Assembly (NCBI RefSeq): GCF_001544555.2
Contig: NZ_FCOK02000010.1
Coordinates: forward strand, 106,022 to 170,021
Length of the DNA: 64,000 nucleotides
From: Caballeronia udeis
GTDB lineage: Bacteria > Pseudomonadota > Gammaproteobacteria > Burkholderiales > Burkholderiaceae
Direction of reading: 5' to 3'
This document shows positions 62,218-64,000 of this stretch, in pieces (the first letter of the stretch is position 1; every line of letters begins with the position of its first letter). Both the position numbers and the translations under genes were made by a program. The notes under the pieces were generated by a model. The model saw nothing but the letters and a program-made list of their open reading frames with translations, ran no database searches and was not told the DNA's origin.

Positions 62218-63925
62218 ACACCGCCTGTTCGAGTTCATCGAAGTTGAACGGCTTTGGCAGCAGCGTCGCACTGCTCAGCTCGTCGCCAAGCTCCGCCGCA
62301 ATGCCCGTCCCATAACCCGATGCCAGCACCACATGCACGTGCGGCTGCACGCGCTTCATCGCGCGCGCCAGGTCGAGGCCCGACATGCCGGGCATGCGGA
62401 CATCGGTGAGCAGGACATCGAATAATTGCTGTGTGATCAGGTCCAGCGCTGCCTGCGCGCTGTCCACCGCGATTACTTTGGCGTCGAGCAGTTCAAGCAG
62501 CTCGCGCGTCGCTTCGCGGGTGTTGGCGTCGTCCTCCACAATCAGGACGCGCAGCGGCTGAGGCTCTGGCACGGCGGGAGCGTGAGACGCCTGCGGCGCG
62601 TCCGGCATATCGGGCGCTTCATAGACCCGCGTGCGGAACATCCAGCGCACCTTGCGCGCCAACGCATCCCGCCGATACGGCTTGCTGATCAACGCCACGC
62701 CCGGATCAAGCCGCCCGCCGTGGACAATCGCGTTTTCGGTGTACCCCGACGTGAACAGCACCTCCAGCGCCGGCAGCATTTCCTTCGCGCGCCGCGCCAG
62801 TTCGACACTGCGCATCGGTCCCGGCATCACGACGTCGCTGAACAGCAAATCGACGTGCACGCCGCTTTCGAGCACGCTCAGCGCGCTCTGGGCATCCACG
62901 GCTTTCAGCACCTGGTAACCCAGCTGGGTCAGCATGTCCACCGCGGTCGCCCGCACGTTCGGATCGTCTTCCACCACCAGGATCGTTTCCGTGCCGCCCG
63001 TGACCGGATCGTTCGCGGCTTCCGCGCGCGCGGTCTCGTCTTCCATCGAGCGCGGCAGATAGAGCTTGACCGTCGTGCCGTGGCCCGGCTCGCTATACAG
63101 CTTGATGTGGCCGCCCGTCTGCTTCATGAAACCGTACGCCATGCTCAGGCCCAGGCCCGTGCCGCGGCCTTCGGGCTTGGTCGTATAGAAGGGTTCGAAC
63201 GCGCTCGCGAGGACTTCCGGCGTCATGCCGCAACCGGTGTCGGAGACGGCGATCATCACGTACTGGCCGCTCGCCAGGTCGTCATGATGGCGCGTGTAGT
63301 CGTCGTCGAGCATCGCGTTGCCGGCCTCGATGGTCAGCCGGCCCGCGCCGTCCATTGCGTCACGTGCGTTGATCGCCAGATTCACGATCACGTTCTGCAA
63401 ATGATTCGGGTCGGCCAGCGTATTCCACAGGCCGCCCGACACCACCGTTTCCAGTTCGATGGTTTCGCCCGGCACGCGGCGCAGCATGTCGCCGGAGCTG
63501 CGCAGCAGCCGCGAGATATCCAGCGCCACCGGCTCAAGCGGTTGCCGGCGCGCGAACGCGAGCAGTTGCGACGCGAGCTTCGCGCCGCGCTCCACCGCTT
63601 CATGCGCGCATGCGAGGCGCCGCGTCAGGGTTTCGTTGCCGTTCGATTCCTGCACGGCAAGTTGAAGGTTTCCGCCAATCACCTGCAGCACGTTGTTGAA
63701 ATCGTGGGCCACGCCGCCGGTCAGCTTGCCGACCGCATCCATTTTCTGCGATTGCGCCAGCGCAGCCGCCGTTTCGCGCTGCTCCGCTTCGATCGCCCGC
63801 AAGGCCTTCATTGCCTCTTCAACCCGCTCCTCCAGCGTCTCGCGATGCCGCTCCAGCGCCTCGCGCAAGCGTTGTTGTTCCCGCAGCGCGGCGACCCGCG
63901 CAGTGATGTCGCGGGAAATGGACAC
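62204..63925 (-). CDS. Hybrid histidine kinase, probably 5-prime-frameshifted (partial)
   Basis: An open frame of 573 codons from a GTG at 63925. It starts within the end of a PAS/PAC domain (SVSISRDITARVAAL), then has a coiled coil, H-box GGVAHDFNNVLQVIGG, ATPase domain, and two receiver domains (ILVVEDDPNVRA... and RVLIVEDDANTREA...). The domain order is PAS-HK-REC-REC. The in-frame sequence before GTG reads TTGQVKYIS, then hits a TAA at 63953-63955, while another frame continues HIVRTRILYK. The true start is probably beyond the window. Its end overlaps the kinase at 60778-62217 by 14 bases (convergent). Confidence 0.8.
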   Translation of the reverse strand: MSISRDITARVAALREQQRLREALERHRETLEERVEEAMKALRAIEAEQRETAAALAQSQKMDAVGKLTGGVAHDFNNVLQVIGGNLQLAVQESNGNETLTRRLACAHEAVERGAKLASQLLAFARRQPLEPVALDISRLLRSSGDMLRRVPGETIELETVVSGGLWNTLADPNHLQNVIVNLAINARDAMDGAGRLTIEAGNAMLDDDYTRHHDDLASGQYVMIAVSDTGCGMTPEVLASAFEPFYTTKPEGRGTGLGLSMAYGFMKQTGGHIKLYSEPGHGTTVKLYLPRSMEDETARAEAANDPVTGGTETILVVEDDPNVRATAVDMLTQLGYQVLKAVDAQSALSVLESGVHVDLLFSDVVMPGPMRSVELARRAKEMLPALEVLFTSGYTENAIVHGGRLDPGVALISKPYRRDALARKVRWMFRTRVYEAPDMPDAPQASHAPAVPEPQPLRVLIVEDDANTREATRELLELLDAKVIAVDSAQAALDLITQQLFDVLLTDVRMPGMSGLDLARAMKRVQPHVHVVLASGYGTGIAAELGDELSSATLLPKPFNFDELEQAVFRKP

Positions 63926-64000
63926 TGATATGTATTTGACCTGTCCAGTGGTTTATAAAGGATTCTGGTTCGTACAATGTGTTGGTAGCAGAACGGACGG

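Noticed and set aside
62426..63928. 500-codon plus-strand frame opposite the hybrid kinase at the right edge
   Set aside because: His/Arg/Gln-rich translation of the reverse complement of receiver and ATPase domains; a shadow.
1..64000. tRNA, rRNA, CRISPR array, phage or intact IS element
   Set aside because: I looked for cloverleaf-like sequences, regular short repeats, transposase motifs and integrases and saw none that I can support by eye.

Overview
This 64 kb window is GC-rich and densely coded. It looks like a chromosomal segment of a Burkholderiales beta-proteobacterium, most likely Paraburkholderia or Caballeronia. This is inferred from gene families typical of that group: a DUF4148 secreted protein, an OprB-type porin, GlxA-type regulators, a three-subunit FAD dehydrogenase with TAT signal, vanillate-demethylase-type oxygenases, and many LysR/IclR/TetR regulators. 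I see no rRNA, tRNA, CRISPR array, phage or intact insertion sequence.

Layout. 0.1-1.7 kb: the flagellar filament cap gene fliD at the left edge. 2.5-4.2 kb: class I fructose-bisphosphate aldolase and a GNAT acetyltransferase with an unusual AT-rich repeat upstream. 4.4-16.6 kb: a catabolic island, transcribed leftward except for its IclR-type regulator. It holds two PuuB-like FAD amine oxidoreductases, an orphan family-5 ABC binding protein, both subunits of an ATP-dependent hydantoinase/oxoprolinase, a class III aminotransferase and an aldo/keto reductase. Two promoters in this island, 2.6 kb apart, are near copies of each other and carry the same palindromic operator (CGTGCC-N7-GGCACG), so the island looks like one regulon. 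16.8-31.4 kb: assorted genes, including a Fur-like gene remnant, a cytoplasmic chemoreceptor, a GST, a large TPR-glycosyltransferase, SDR/regulator pairs, a class V aminotransferase with a LysR neighbour, a PEBP protein and a serine hydrolase.

31.4-36.3 kb: a membrane-associated FAD dehydrogenase operon (TAT-exported small subunit, GMC flavoprotein with a cysteine cluster, cytochrome c), then a transmembrane chemoreceptor with a sigma-28 promoter and a C-terminal EWETF tether. 36.6-46 kb: a leucine-rich-repeat protein kinase, an FMN L-lactate dehydrogenase, an MlrC-type peptidase, an orphan amino-acid binding protein, a DUF2817 peptidase and a Rieske oxygenase/reductase pair next to a LysR regulator. 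46.4-53.2 kb: metal homeostasis. An Nramp-superfamily transporter with non-canonical metal-site motifs lies behind a long leader with promoters and small ORFs. Further right is the Mn exporter mntP with a yybP-ykoY riboswitch, with a porin and a cytochrome b561 between. 53.5-64 kb: signalling. It includes a diguanylate cyclase, a lytic transglycosylase, a hybrid histidine kinase, two divergent paralogous OmpR-type response regulators (one with its kinase), and a second hybrid kinase that seems frameshifted at the right edge.

The strongest candidates for something undescribed are the doubly controlled hydantoinase/amine-oxidase island and the leader region of the Nramp-like transporter.
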